A stretch of 64,000 bases of DNA from CAVPMN01 sp963706425 (GCA_963706425.1 CAVPMN010000020.1:1178001-1242000), one strand, 5' to 3'; positions 24,727 to 34,353 are shown, numbered from the stretch's first letter. The notes: a model not told the origin generated them from the sequence alone. Program-made: numbers and translations.

Positions 24727-25894
24727 TCAGTCGAGCGACGGGGCGACGACCGCCGCCAGGGCCGTCCACGATTGCGGCGCCGCGCCGAGACCGGTTCCGT
24801 CGTCGGGGTCCCAGTACTCCGCGAAGCCGGAGGCGACGGCACCACGCACGAGCATGGCCGCTAGCTCACGCCGCGCAGGCCGGTCGCCCGCGGCGAGCCA
24901 GAGCAGGTAGGTGAGCTGAGGCCACGCCGGCCCGCGCCAGTAGCGCCGGGGCGAGAACGACGGCTCGTCACGATGCACCCCTGCGGGGCCGGTGCGTCCG
25001 CCGTAGTGCAAAGGATCGACGACGAGGCTGAGCGCCCGGTCGACTCGTTCGGGATCGACGAGCGCGACCAGCAACGCGTCGAGCGTGCGGACGCTGCCCG
25101 AGCCTTCGGCGGCGGGGCCGGCGTCGCGCCAGGTCGCGAGGTGCGGGTCGAAGCGGGCCCGCAGCCGATCGGCGAGCTCGGCGGCCTGGCGGAGCAGATG
25201 ATCGTCGCCGGTGAAGCCGGCCAGCTCGCGTGCGTTGAACGCGAGCAGTGCGTTGAAGGCCGCCGGTGCGGCGCCGAACGCAGGGTTGGCGAGCGGTGCG
25301 CCCACGTCGTTGCGCACGATGTCGCGCAGCAGCTCGCCCTTGCGCTCGTACCAACGGGCGGCGTCGAACGCTGTTCCGCACCAGTGGTCCCAACGCGGGC
25401 TGTCGTCGGCCCCCGACTCCCAGGGATGCACGATGGTGACCAGGTCGGTGGCTGCGTCACGGGCGCGAACCTCGAGCAGGAACTGCAGGCCCCGACGGGC
25501 CCGGTCGACCAGTTCGGGCGGCGGCCCGATGCCCCGCCGCGCCAGCTCGGCCAGCGCGTGCCCGTACATCGGCGGTTGGGTGATCGACGACGCACCGGCT
25601 CGACCCCAGAACGGCGCCAGCACGAGAGGGTCGACTTCGTAGTCGACATGGGGGACGAAACCCGACTCGTCCTGCGTGCGGAACAGGTGCCGGAGCTCGG
25701 CGAGCGCCCGCTCGCCCTTCACCGAGATGGGCCCACACCACCGCGTGGAAGCACGAGTCCCACAGCCATTGGAACGGATAGGTCGCGAGGTTGGGGACGC
25801 AGTAGCCCTCGGGGCGCCAGTGCGCCTCGAGCACGGCGCGGGCCCGAGCGTCGATGGTCGCCCGTCCCGGTAGGTTGTCGCCTGCGGTCACCAC
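24727..25894 (-). CDS. GH63/MGH1-like glycoside hydrolase (one frameshift)
   Basis: The repaired product is 388 residues with the (alpha/alpha)6-barrel pattern of GH63/GH37-type enzymes: QWLWDSCFHAVVWAHL near the N-terminus (W-D-S-CFH), VHPWESGADDSPRWDHW in the middle and YWRGPAWPQLTYLLWLAAG near the C-terminus. Known relatives include mannosylglycerate/glucosylglycerate hydrolases and trehalase-like enzymes. The frame breaks at 25722-25723 (one extra base), separating FHAVVWAHL from VKGERALAELRHLF. Start GTG at 25894 or 25891. It is divergent from a GT4 glycosyltransferase 21 nt away, so both may work on one small glycoside, which is inference. Confidence 0.8.
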
Positions 25895-25915
25895 GGTGGC
25901 GGCCGCCTTCCCACC

Positions 25916-27010
25916 GTGCCGACCTGCGCCTTCCTCTCGTTTCGCCTCGGCCTCACGGGCCGCGGCGTCACCGGCCACACCCGGCAACCGGATGCCCGGT
26001 CGACGGCGGCCCATCCGCCCACCGACGGGGTGTCGATCGTGGCCGAGACCTGGATGGGGGCGTTCGAGGCGCTGGGCTTCGACGTGGTGACGGTGGCCGG
26101 CGAGGGACCGGTCGACCGGGTGGTCGCGGGGCTCGCCATCGACGACGAGCACGCACCCGACGAGCGCGCCTTGCGCGACGCGCTGGCGGATGCCGATCTC
26201 GTGGTGGTCGAGAACCTGCTCACGATCCCGATGAACCTACCGGCCTCACGGATGGCGGCCGGCGTGCTTCGGGGGCGACCGGCCCTGCTGCACCATCACG
26301 ATCCGCCGTGGCAGCGCGAGCGATACCAGCACGTGACGGAGCTGCCGGTCGACGACCCGGCTTGGCGCCACGTCACGATCAACCGGCTCACGGAACGCCA
26401 ACTGCGCGACCGCGGTATCGAGGCCACCACGATCTACAACGGGTTCCCCCCGGAGCATCCGAGGCTGGGCCGCCAGGCGACACGCCAGGCCGCCGGCGTG
26501 TCGGACCACGAGCTGCTCGTCGTGCACCCGGTGCGCGCCATCGCCCGCAAGGGCATCGACCGCGCCCTCCGGCTCACCGAGGCGCTCGACGGCACCTACT
26601 GGCTCACGGGCCCGGCCGAGGAGGACTTCGGCACCGAGTTGGAGCGTCTGTTGTCGTCGGCGTCGTGTCGGGTCCTCCACCAACCGATCGCCGACCTCGG
26701 CGACCTCTACGCGGCCGCCGACCTCGTCGTGTTCCCCTCCACCTGGGAGGGGTTCGGCAACCCGCCGATCGAGGCCGCGCTGGCCCGCCGCCCGGCTGCG
26801 GTCGGGCGCTACCCCGTCGCCGACGAGCTGGCCGAGCTCGGTTTCCGGTGGTTCGACCCTGACGACCCCGACCCGATCCGCTCGTGGCTCGACGACCCCG
26901 ATGCGGACCTGATCGAGCACAATCACGCCATCGCCTGCACCCACTTCTCGGTGAACCGGCTTCCCGATCAGCTCGGCCGCCTGCTCGACGAGGCAGGCTG
27001 GTGGGCGTGA
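25916..27010 (+). CDS. glycosyltransferase family 4-like protein
   Basis: This 364-residue GT-B enzyme has a C-terminal donor domain with VVHPVRAIARKGIDRAL, LHQPIADLGDLYAAADLVVF and STWEGFGNPPIEAAL, the E-X7-E-type region of GT4 transferases. The N-terminal acceptor domain (SIVAETWMGAFEALGFDVV) is normal. Sugar donor and acceptor cannot be told. The GTG at 25916 has no strong ribosome binding site. The stop overlaps the next gene's start (GTGA). Confidence 0.87.
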   Translation: MPTCAFLSFRLGLTGRGVTGHTRQPDARSTAAHPPTDGVSIVAETWMGAFEALGFDVVTVAGEGPVDRVVAGLAIDDEHAPDERALRDALADADLVVVENLLTIPMNLPASRMAAGVLRGRPALLHHHDPPWQRERYQHVTELPVDDPAWRHVTINRLTERQLRDRGIEATTIYNGFPPEHPRLGRQATRQAAGVSDHELLVVHPVRAIARKGIDRALRLTEALDGTYWLTGPAEEDFGTELERLLSSASCRVLHQPIADLGDLYAAADLVVFPSTWEGFGNPPIEAALARRPAAVGRYPVADELAELGFRWFDPDDPDPIRSWLDDPDADLIEHNHAIACTHFSVNRLPDQLGRLLDEAGWWA

Positions 27011-27258
27011 CCGATCCTGTCCGGGTCCGCCGGGCGCAGTGGGCGCGAGGAGCGCGGGCGGTGTCGAGGGTGGGTTACCTCCTCTACCTCGTGGCCACCG
27101 TGGCGTTCTTCATCGGACTGTTCACCGAGTTCAGCGACGGCCTCGTGACCGTGATCGAGATCGGCCTCATCGGTGGGTCGGTGTTGCTGGCCCCGGCGAT
27201 CCTCCTCACCTACATGGTCAAGGCCGCCGAGCGAGACGACCTCGAGCACGGACGCTGA
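27007..27258 (+). CDS. small two-helix membrane protein, unknown function
   Basis: This 83-residue protein has a basic N-terminus (RVRRAQWARGARAVSR) and two membrane helices (VGYLLYLVATVAFFIGLF and VTVIEIGLIGGSVLLAPAIL). Its GTG overlaps the glycosyltransferase stop by four bases, so it is translated with it. No family is recognised. Confidence 0.7.
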   Translation: MTDPVRVRRAQWARGARAVSRVGYLLYLVATVAFFIGLFTEFSDGLVTVIEIGLIGGSVLLAPAILLTYMVKAAERDDLEHGR

Positions 27259-27362
27259 GCCGGCCGCGGACGTGACGCCGAAAGAGGTGATGTGAGACGC
27301 TGACGTCTTCGTCATCGAGACCGCGGCGACGCTCGCCGGACCAGAGCTGGGGGAACAGAACC

Positions 27363-28469
27363 ATGTGCAAGGCAGCCGTCCTCACCGGAGTCGAGCAGCC
27401 CCTCGAAGTCCGCGACGACGTCGAGCTGGCGCCGCCGGGGCCCGGCGAGGTGCGACTCGAGATCGGCGCATCCGGCGTCTGCCACAGCGATCTCTCGGTG
27501 CAGAACGGCACCATCCCGCTGCCCACCCCGATCGTGTTGGGACACGAGGGGGCCGGCACGGTGGTCGAAGTCGGCGAAGGCGTCACGAGCGTCGCACCCG
27601 GCGACCACGTCGTCTGCTCGTTCGTCCCTGCGTGCGGGGTCTGCTACTTCTGCACGCGTGGGCAGGCCTACCTCTGCGAGCAGAGCGCCATGGCCGCCAT
27701 GGGCGGTCTGCTCGACGGCACCACCCGGCTCACCTCGGGCGGCAGCCCGCTGCACCAGATGGCCATGCTCGGCACCTTCGGCGAGCAGGCCATCGTGCCG
27801 GCCATCAGCCTGGTCAAGATCGGCTCCGACGTGCCCCTCAAGGTGGCTGCGCTCATCGGCTGCGGCGTGCTCACCGGGGTGGGCGCGGCGCTCAACACCG
27901 CCGACATCCGCGAAGGTGACACGGTGGCGGTCATCGGTTGTGGCGGCGTGGGCCTCAACGTGATCCAGGGCGCCAAGATCGCCGGCGCCGGGGAGATCAT
28001 CGCCATCGACATGTTCGACTCCAAGCTCGAGATGGCCCGTGAGTTCGGCGCCACCCAGACCGTCAAGGCCGGCGAACAGGACCCGGCAGCCGTCATCGCG
28101 GCGGCCACCGGCGGTGCCCGACTGGCCGACACGGTGTTCGAGGTCATCGGCATCAAGGACACGATGATGCAGGCGCTGTCGCTCACCCGGCAGGGTGGCG
28201 AGGCCGTGTTCGTCGGCGTGCCCCGCATGGACGTGGTGCTCGAGCTGTCGGCCGCCTTCGAGTTCCTCTACCTCAACAAGACGATCAAGGGCTGCTGGTA
28301 CGGCTCGGCCAACGTGCACGACGACGTGCCGAAGCTCCTCGGCCTCTACCAGGACGGCACCCTCAAGCTCGACGAGCTGATCTCGCGCGAGATCGGGCTC
28401 GAGGAGGTCAACGAGGCGTTCACCGCGATGCAGTCGGGCGAGGTCGCCCGCTCGGTCATCACCTACTGA
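27363..28469 (+). CDS. zinc-dependent alcohol dehydrogenase (MDR family)
   Basis: This 368-residue enzyme oxidises an alcohol to an aldehyde with NAD or a mycofactocin/NDMA-type acceptor. Catalytic zinc ligands are C40 (GVCHSDL) and H61 (LGHEGAGTV); the structural zinc site is C91, C94, C97 and C105. The Rossmann motif is VIGCGGVGLNVIQGA. Sequence style is that of actinobacterial NDMA-dependent or S-hydroxymethyl-mycothiol dehydrogenase relatives, but the substrate is not readable. GGGGGAA lies about 8 nt before the ATG. A TetR gene follows 14 nt downstream. Confidence 0.9.
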   Translation: MCKAAVLTGVEQPLEVRDDVELAPPGPGEVRLEIGASGVCHSDLSVQNGTIPLPTPIVLGHEGAGTVVEVGEGVTSVAPGDHVVCSFVPACGVCYFCTRGQAYLCEQSAMAAMGGLLDGTTRLTSGGSPLHQMAMLGTFGEQAIVPAISLVKIGSDVPLKVAALIGCGVLTGVGAALNTADIREGDTVAVIGCGGVGLNVIQGAKIAGAGEIIAIDMFDSKLEMAREFGATQTVKAGEQDPAAVIAAATGGARLADTVFEVIGIKDTMMQALSLTRQGGEAVFVGVPRMDVVLELSAAFEFLYLNKTIKGCWYGSANVHDDVPKLLGLYQDGTLKLDELISREIGLEEVNEAFTAMQSGEVARSVITY

Positions 28470-28483
28470 TCACCGGATCGCTG

Positions 28484-29071
28484 ATGACCTCGCGCCTGCC
28501 GGCCGCAGAACGTCGCCAGCAGCTGCTCGACGTCGCGCTCCGGGTGTTCGGGGAGCAGGGCTATCACCACTCGTCGATGAACGACATCGCCGAGGCAGCC
28601 GGCGTCACCAAACCGGTCCTCTACCAGCACTTCGGCTCGAAGCGCGAGCTCTACCTCGAGCTGCTGCGCGACGTCGGCGGCCGGCTGCGTGACGCGGTCG
28701 GGAAGGCGGTCGCCGCCGCCGACGGACCCCGTCAACAGGTCGAGCAGGGGTTCCGCGCCTACTTCGCGTGGGTCAGCGCCACCCGAGGCGGCTTCGACGT
28801 GCTGTTCGCGGGCGAGACCCGGCGCGACCCCGAGTTCACCGCCGAGGCGCTGCGGGTCGAGACCGACATGGCCGACACGATCGCGCAGCTGATCGTCGTC
28901 GAGGGGTTGTCGAAGGACCGCCGGCGGTTGCTCGCCTATGGCATCGTCGGCATCGCCGAGACCACCTGTCGACACTGGTTGACGAACGACCTCGACCTCG
29001 GCGCCGACGAGCTCGCCGGTCAGGTCGCCGATCTGGCGTGGGCCGGACTGCGGGGGTTGCGACCCGCCTGA
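28484..29071 (+). CDS. TetR/AcrR-family transcriptional regulator
   Basis: This 195-residue regulator has the TetR DNA-binding domain at 6-55 (RRQQLLDVALRVFGEQGYHH, then MNDIAEAAGVTKPVLYQHFG, where the recognition helix sits) and a mostly helical ligand domain. It lies 14 nt after the alcohol dehydrogenase gene on the same strand and may regulate that unit. The target operator is not known. Confidence 0.9.
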   Translation: MTSRLPAAERRQQLLDVALRVFGEQGYHHSSMNDIAEAAGVTKPVLYQHFGSKRELYLELLRDVGGRLRDAVGKAVAAADGPRQQVEQGFRAYFAWVSATRGGFDVLFAGETRRDPEFTAEALRVETDMADTIAQLIVVEGLSKDRRRLLAYGIVGIAETTCRHWLTNDLDLGADELAGQVADLAWAGLRGLRPA

Positions 29072-29083
29072 CGCCACGAGGGC

Positions 29084-29089
29084 TACCGT
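29084..29089 (+). promoter_or_regulatory. -10 box, leaderless start
   Basis: TACCGT (29084-29089), seven bases, then GTG at 29097; no Shine-Dalgarno sequence. Confidence 0.45.
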
Positions 29090-29096
29090 CGCGCTC

Positions 29097-29885
29097 GTGG
29101 TCGTCGTCGTCATCATCCTCGGCGTGCTCGTCGTGGCCTTGCTCGTCGTGCTCGCCATGGCGCGCTCGTCGGTCACTGCAGCGCGCTCACAGGTCGAGGT
29201 GCTCACCACCAGGCTCGAGGAAGCCACCGCGGAGGGCGAGGCGGCCGCGGCCGACGCCACCGAGGCCAGGACGAGAGCCGACCAGGCCAACGCCCGAGCC
29301 GACGAATCCGCGGCCGAACGCGACGCGCTCGCCGACGAGTTGGCCGAGGCGGCGCGCACCATCGACGCGGCCGAGAAGCGAGCCGACGCCGCTGAGGCGG
29401 CCGCTTCGCGAGGTCTCGACGCCATGGGCACGTGGGCCCTGGAGACGCTTCGACTCGACCGGGCCTGGCGCGACACGGTGGCGTCGAGCGCCGTCGACCA
29501 GTCGCCCTTCGCCACCAGCACCGACCCCGCCCGCTCCGCGGTGGAGATCCTGTGCGCCGTGCTGCGAGAAGGCTCGGGCACCCCCACCGACCTCAGCTGG
29601 GATCTGGCCACCCCGCTCGGGCCGGTGCCGGCGGCCACGCTGGTGCGTACCGTCGAGGAGCTGCTGGCGTTCGCCCGGGCCGCCGACTCGGCCTCGCTCA
29701 CGGTGGAGGCCGGAGACGCATCGGTGCTCGTGCGTCTCGCCACCGAGCCCGACCTCGCGCTCCCACCTCACCTCTCGGCCGCCCTCGAAGCCGCCGGCCT
29801 CGAGGTGTGCATCGACGATCAGGTGGCGGCGATCACCACGAACGTCCCGGCCCCGCCCGACACCCCCGACTGGTCGCAGGGCTGA
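29097..29885 (+). CDS. membrane-anchored coiled-coil protein, unknown function
   Basis: This 262-residue protein starts with a very hydrophobic helix (VVVIILGVLVVALLVVLAM, about 3-21), then a long Ala/Glu/Arg heptad-like coiled coil (about 25-105, rich in AEA and ADE repeats), then a globular domain of about 155 residues (ALETLRLDRAWRDTVASS onward). The layout resembles RmuC- or EzrA-like membrane-tethered coiled-coil proteins, but I see no specific homology. The leaderless TACCGT box supports this start. Confidence 0.75.
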   Translation: MVVVVIILGVLVVALLVVLAMARSSVTAARSQVEVLTTRLEEATAEGEAAAADATEARTRADQANARADESAAERDALADELAEAARTIDAAEKRADAAEAAASRGLDAMGTWALETLRLDRAWRDTVASSAVDQSPFATSTDPARSAVEILCAVLREGSGTPTDLSWDLATPLGPVPAATLVRTVEELLAFARAADSASLTVEAGDASVLVRLATEPDLALPPHLSAALEAAGLEVCIDDQVAAITTNVPAPPDTPDWSQG

Positions 29886-29937
29886 CCAACCGATGGACCC
29901 GACCCCAGTTGTTGACTCTCGAAGTGAGCGATCCGTC

Positions 29938-30237
29938 ATGAGCATGCCCGAAGCCCCCACCATCACCGACCCCGACGTCGGCACCCGACCGAGTGATCCC
30001 GAACTCGAAGACGGCCCACCTCAGGTCGCGCACATCGTGAAGGTGGGCCCGGGCGAGACGGCGACGGCGAAGGTGCTCGAGGCCCGGGTCACCGGCACGC
30101 CGCTCGAGGCACTCTGCGGTCACGTCTGGGTGCCGTCGCGCGACCCCCGGCAGCTTCCGGTCTGTTCCCGCTGCAAAGAGGTGTACGACCTCTACCGCTC
30201 GTTCAACGACGGGCTGAACGAAACCCCCGGCGACTGA
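29938..30237 (+). CDS. DUF3039 family small metal-site protein
   Basis: This 99-residue protein has ALCGHVWVPSRDPRQLPVCSRC followed by KEVYD: one Cys-Gly-X-Val-Trp-Val-Pro segment and a VCSRC knuckle, the conserved core of actinobacterial DUF3039 proteins and probably a zinc site (C61, C78, C81 by my count). Function is unknown. I chose the ATG at 29938 because of a weak AAGTGAG ribosome binding site; an in-frame ATG at 29893 would add 15 residues. A long palindrome lies 48 nt after the stop. Confidence 0.75.
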   Translation: MSMPEAPTITDPDVGTRPSDPELEDGPPQVAHIVKVGPGETATAKVLEARVTGTPLEALCGHVWVPSRDPRQLPVCSRCKEVYDLYRSFNDGLNETPGD

Positions 30238-30285
30238 CCGACCGTTTCCCGCTCAGGTCGTCGATCGTCACGGCCACCACCCACC

Positions 30286-30332
30286 AAATCGGTGCGTGAA
30301 ACAACCGCTGCGGTTGTTTCACGCACCGATTT
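30286..30332. repeat. 47-bp palindrome, family 1 copy 2
   Basis: Arms of 23 bp (left arm starts AAATCGGTGCGTGAAACAAC) flank a single central T; the centre is CCGCTGCGG. It lies 48 nt after the DUF3039 stop and 16 nt before the stop of converging ppsA. The outer arms match copies 1 and 3 base for base. Confidence 0.95.
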
Positions 30333-30348
30333 CGGGAGTGGGACGGAC

Positions 30349-32685
30349 TCAGGTGTCGCCGCGAGCCGCCTCGAGCAGCATGCGGCGTTCGGCAACTGCG
30401 ATCGACCGGCGAGCCGCGTCGACGGCGTCGGGGTTGACCGAGATGGAGTCGATGCCGAAGCGCACGAGGTGCTCGGCGAACTCGGGGCGGTTCGACGGGG
30501 CCTGCCCGCACAACGACGCGGTGAGCCCGGACTCGTGGCACGCCGCGATGATCCGGTGGATGGCGTCGAGCACCGCCGCGTCGGACTCGTCGAACAGCTC
30601 TGCGCACGTCTCCGAATCGCGGTCGACCCCGAGCATCAGCTGGGTGAGGTCGTTCGAGCCGATCGACACCCCGTCGATACCGAGCGCGGCATAGTCGGGG
30701 ATGCGGTAGACGACCGAGGGCACCTCGGCCATGACCCACCGACGCAGACCGCGCTGGTCGCCGAGCCGCGTGCGGTCGAGGATCTCCAGGCACGCCTCGA
30801 GCTCCCAGCGGGTGCGTACGAACGGGATCATCACGTCGAGGTTGGGCGTCTCGTCGCGCACACGGGCGAGTGCCTCGAGCTCGAGCTCGAACACCTCGGG
30901 ATCGCGGATGTAGCGATAGCAGCCCCGGTAGCCGATCATCGGGTTGTCCTCGGCCGGCTCGAATCGCTCGCCGCCCTCGAGCTTGCGGAACTCGTTCGTG
31001 CGGAAGTCGGTGGTCCGGTAGACGACCGGGCGCGGCGCGAACGCTCGCGTGATGCGCAGCACCGACTCGCTCATGCGGTCGACGAACTCGCCCGCGCCAC
31101 CATCGGCGATCAGCGCCTTCGGGTGACGACCGCCCAACGCCTCGGTCAACAAGAACTCGGCCCGCAACAGACCGACACCGTCGACCGGCAGGGCCGCGAC
31201 CTCCTCGGCCCGCTCGGCGAACGCCAGGTTCACGAGCACCTTGGTGGCGAGCGGCTCGAACAGCGCAGCCGCTGATGCCGTGGGCACGGCCGCGACCGGT
31301 GCGCTGACCGGCGTCGCTTCGCCCTCGAGCACCACCCCGCGGCTGCCGTCGACGGTGACGAGCTGCCCGTCGTGCAGCACCTCGGTGGCCCGCCGGGCGC
31401 CGACGATGGCCGGGATGCCCAACTCGCGGCTGACGATGGCCGCGTGACAGGTGAGTCCCCCGCCTTCGGTGACCAGGGCCGACGCCCGCCTCATGGTGGG
31501 CACCCAGTCGGGGTTGGTCATCGGGGCCACCAGCACCTCGCCGGCCAGCAGGGCCTTGCCCTCCTCCGGGTCGGACAGGCGGCGCACGGGTCCGCTGCCG
31601 ATGCCGGGCGAGGCGGCCAGGCCCGCGACCAACACCTCGGCCTCGGCCGGCTGTCGCTCCGAGGGGGCCGCGCCGCTCGGGTCGGCGGACTCGGCGAGCT
31701 CGGCGGGGTGAGCTCCCCCGCCTGCTCCGAGCGTCGTGATCGGGCGCGACTGCACGATCCACCAGCGGCCATCGGGATCGAGGGCCCACTCGACGTCCTG
31801 GGGCTGGCCGTAGTGCGCCTCGATGTCGAGCCCGAGCGCCGCCAACTCGCTGATCTGCGCCTCGGCCAGCACCTGTGCGGCACCCGCATCGGCCGCGAGC
31901 TCGACCCGCTCGTCGTGTCCGTCCGCGCCGCGCACGATGGCGAACTCCTGTCGCCCGAGGCGAGCCTCGACCCGCGTGAGGTCGTCGCGCGCCACCACGT
32001 AGGTGTCGGGTTCGACCTGACCACCGACCACCACCTCACCGAGGCCCAGGGCCGCCTCGACGACGAGGCGCGTCCGGTCACCGGTGGATGGGTCGACGGT
32101 GAACATCACACCCGAGCGGGCGGAGTCGACCATGACCTGCACGACCACCGCGACGGCTGGTTCGGAGGCGATGCCCTGCCGACGGCGATAGCTCAGCACT
32201 CGTTCACCGAACGCCGACGCCCAGCAGTCGACGACGCGGTCGATCAGGTCGTCGGTGCCGCTGACGTTGGTGAACGTGGCGTTCATGCCTGCGAACGACG
32301 TGTCGGCGCTGTCCTCGCCGGTGGCCGACGATCGCACCGCGACCACCACCTGGTTCCCGAGCCGCTCGTAGGCCGCGAGGATGCCGACCGCCAGGTCGGG
32401 CGTGACACCGGCGGCCCTCACCAGATCGCGCAAGGCCCCCGACTGTGCGGAGAGCTCGTCCGGGTCGTCGACGTCGACAGAGCGCGCCCCCTCGGCGAGC
32501 TTGTCGCGGACGCCTCCCGACGCCATGGCGTCGAGGAAGGCCGGGGCGGTCACGACGAATCCGGGCGGGACGGGGAACCCGGCAGACAGCAGTTCGCCGA
32601 GGTTGGCCGCCTTGCCGCCGGCGACCGGCTCGTCGGTGAGTCGCAGGTCGGCAAGCGCGACGACCTGTCGGGAGCGCTTCTCCAT
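30349..32685 (-). CDS. ppsA: phosphoenolpyruvate synthase
   Basis: This 778-residue enzyme makes PEP from pyruvate, ATP and water (gluconeogenesis). The N-terminal ATP-grasp domain starts GGKAANLGELLSAGFPVPPG and includes VAVRSSATGEDSADTSFAGM. The phosphohistidine domain has GGLTCHAAIVSRELGIPAIV with the catalytic His. The C-terminal TIM barrel has GLLRAEFLL, NPMIGYRGCYRYI, IGSNDLTQLMLGVDRD and the active-site Cys in SLCGQAPSNRPEF. The ATG at 32685 has GAGGGTGGAG 5-14 nt upstream; open frame beyond it is not family-like. The frame is intact. Divergent from an alcohol dehydrogenase at 32825. Confidence 0.95.
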   Translation of the reverse strand: MEKRSRQVVALADLRLTDEPVAGGKAANLGELLSAGFPVPPGFVVTAPAFLDAMASGGVRDKLAEGARSVDVDDPDELSAQSGALRDLVRAAGVTPDLAVGILAAYERLGNQVVVAVRSSATGEDSADTSFAGMNATFTNVSGTDDLIDRVVDCWASAFGERVLSYRRRQGIASEPAVAVVVQVMVDSARSGVMFTVDPSTGDRTRLVVEAALGLGEVVVGGQVEPDTYVVARDDLTRVEARLGRQEFAIVRGADGHDERVELAADAGAAQVLAEAQISELAALGLDIEAHYGQPQDVEWALDPDGRWWIVQSRPITTLGAGGGAHPAELAESADPSGAAPSERQPAEAEVLVAGLAASPGIGSGPVRRLSDPEEGKALLAGEVLVAPMTNPDWVPTMRRASALVTEGGGLTCHAAIVSRELGIPAIVGARRATEVLHDGQLVTVDGSRGVVLEGEATPVSAPVAAVPTASAAALFEPLATKVLVNLAFAERAEEVAALPVDGVGLLRAEFLLTEALGGRHPKALIADGGAGEFVDRMSESVLRITRAFAPRPVVYRTTDFRTNEFRKLEGGERFEPAEDNPMIGYRGCYRYIRDPEVFELELEALARVRDETPNLDVMIPFVRTRWELEACLEILDRTRLGDQRGLRRWVMAEVPSVVYRIPDYAALGIDGVSIGSNDLTQLMLGVDRDSETCAELFDESDAAVLDAIHRIIAACHESGLTASLCGQAPSNRPEFAEHLVRFGIDSISVNPDAVDAARRSIAVAERRMLLEAARGDT

Positions 32686-32824
32686 GTCTCCACCCTCGCT
32701 TCCGGCGGGACGACGGTCCAGTGTCGAAGGTCCCGAGGCCGTTCGTGACTCCGGCCCCTTGTCAGGCACCCGCCCCCGGTGAGCACACTGATCACCTGAT
32801 CCCGAACGCCCGAGGGGGTACCCG

Positions 32825-33863
32825 ATGAAGGCACTGCAGATCACCGCCTGGAAGCAACCACCGGAGTTCCGGGAGGTGCCCGATCCCGATCCGGGCCCAG
32901 GTGAGGTGATCGTCCGGGTCGGCGGCGCAGGGGCGTGTCACTCCGACCTGCACCTCCTGCACGACTTCGACACGGGCATGGTGCCGTTCGAGCCACCGTT
33001 CACCCTCGGCCACGAGAACGCCGGTTGGGTGCATGCGCTCGGCGCGGGCGTGAGCGGGATCGAGGTCGGCCAACCGGTGGCGGTCTACGGGCCGTGGGGT
33101 TGTGGCATCTGCAAGCGCTGCCGGGTCGGGATGGAGAACTACTGCGAACGCCAAGCCGAGATCGGCGTGTTCGGTGGCGGGCTCGGGCTCGACGGCGGGA
33201 TGAGCTCGATGCTGCGGGTGCCCTCGGCCCGCCTGCTCGTGCCGCTCGACACGCTCGACCCGGTTGACGCCGCCCCGCTCACCGACGCGGGGCTGACGCC
33301 CTATCACGCGATCAAACGGTCGCTGCACCTGCTCACTCCGGGATCGTCAACCGTGGTCATCGGCGTGGGGGGCCTCGGTCACCACGCCGTGCAGATCCTG
33401 CGCGCCCTGTCACCCACCCGCATCATCGCCGTCGACGCGTCGCGCCGAAGCGCGCTCGCTGGCCGAGGTCTGCGGCGCCGACCACGCGGTCGCTCCCGGC
33501 GACGACGCCACGGCCCAGATCCTCGAGATGACCAAGGGCAAGGGGGCCGACTTGGTGCTCGACATGGTGGGCGTCGACGACACGCTGGCCCTCGCCACGT
33601 CGGTGTCACGCCCGCTGGGACACGTCACCCTCGTGGGCATCGGCGGTGGTTCAGCGCCCTTCAACTTCTTCTCCCAGCCCTACGAGGTGTCGCTGGCCAC
33701 CACCTACTGGGGCAGCGTGCCCGAGCTGTTCGAGGTGATCGCCCTCGCCGAAGCCGGTCATCTGCGGCCCCACGTCAGTCGCTTCCCGCTCGACGAGGCC
33801 CCTCGGGTCTACGAGTTGTTGGCCACGGGCGAGATCGACGGGCGGGCGGTCATCACGCCCTGA
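32825..33863 (+). CDS. zinc-dependent alcohol dehydrogenase (one frameshift)
   Basis: The repaired product is 345 residues. Catalytic zinc ligands are C38 (GACHSDLH) and H63 (LGHENAGWV); the structural site is C93, C96, C99 and C107; the Rossmann motif is VIGVGGLGHHAVQIL. The frame breaks at 33445-33446, where an extra C changes CGCGAAG to CGCCGAAG; removing it restores VDASREARSLAEVCGADHAV and the stop at 33863. GAGGGGG lies about 6 nt before the ATG. Substrate unknown; sequence resembles broad-range primary alcohol dehydrogenases of actinobacteria. Confidence 0.87.
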
Positions 33864-33908
33864 CCGGGCGCGTCCAGCCGCCGGGCGCCGGAACCGGGCC
33901 GAATTGCG

Positions 33909-33914
33909 TAGGGT
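33909..33914 (+). promoter_or_regulatory. -10 box, leaderless start of DUF2203 gene
   Basis: TAGGGT (33909-33914), six bases CGATCG, then ATG at 33921; no Shine-Dalgarno sequence. Confidence 0.5.
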
Positions 33915-33920
33915 CGATCG

Positions 33921-34322
33921 ATGGCCGTCGACCCGGGCTCCCCCACGTTCACCCTCGACGAGGCACGCGCCCTGATGCCGACGGTGCGCAGCCTCGGCGA
34001 TCAGATCGTGGCCGTGCGCGCCGAGCTGACGATGGCCACTCGCGACGATCCGCCGGCACCGCTCGCCGAGGCGAAGGGCCTCGAAGCCAGGCTCTCGGAT
34101 CTGCTCGACCAGTTGGTCACCCTCGGATTGCAGGTGAAGGGCTGGGCGCCGCTGCTCGTCGACTTCCCGTCGATCGTGGAGAGCGGCGACGGCTCGCGCC
34201 ACGAAGTGCTGCTCTGTTGGCTCGAAGGCGAACGCGAACTGGCCTGGTTCCACGACGCGGCCCACGGCATCGCCGGCCGCCGCCCGATCAGCGAGCTGCG
34301 GACGGACCCGCCGAGGGGTTGA
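33921..34322 (+). CDS. DUF2203 family protein
   Basis: This 133-residue protein has the DUF2203 plan: an N-terminal helical part beginning FTLDEARALMPTVRSL, then GLQVKGWAPLLVDFPSIV, EVLLCWLEGERELAWFHDA and HGIAGRRPIS. The conserved Leu-Cys-Trp and Trp-Phe-His segments are present. The family is widespread but its role is unknown. Its TGA stop (34320-34322) lies inside the -35 element of the copper promoter that follows. Confidence 0.82.
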   Translation: MAVDPGSPTFTLDEARALMPTVRSLGDQIVAVRAELTMATRDDPPAPLAEAKGLEARLSDLLDQLVTLGLQVKGWAPLLVDFPSIVESGDGSRHEVLLCWLEGERELAWFHDAAHGIAGRRPISELRTDPPRG

Positions 34323-34353
34323 CTTCATAGGGTAGGGGGGTATGGTACATACC
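34319..34353 (+). promoter_or_regulatory. copper operon promoter with CsoR-type half-sites
   Basis: TTGACT (34319-34324) and TATGGT (34341-34346) are separated by 16 nt, followed by seven bases to the ATG at 34354: a strong leaderless promoter. The spacer holds two direct GGGTA half-sites (34330-34334 and 34338-34342, the latter in a G6 tract). A perfect inverted repeat GGTATG-GTA-CATACC (34339-34353) spans the -10 and start site. CsoR encoded at 36821 is the likely repressor; this is inference from G/C-tract operators of that family. Confidence 0.6.
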
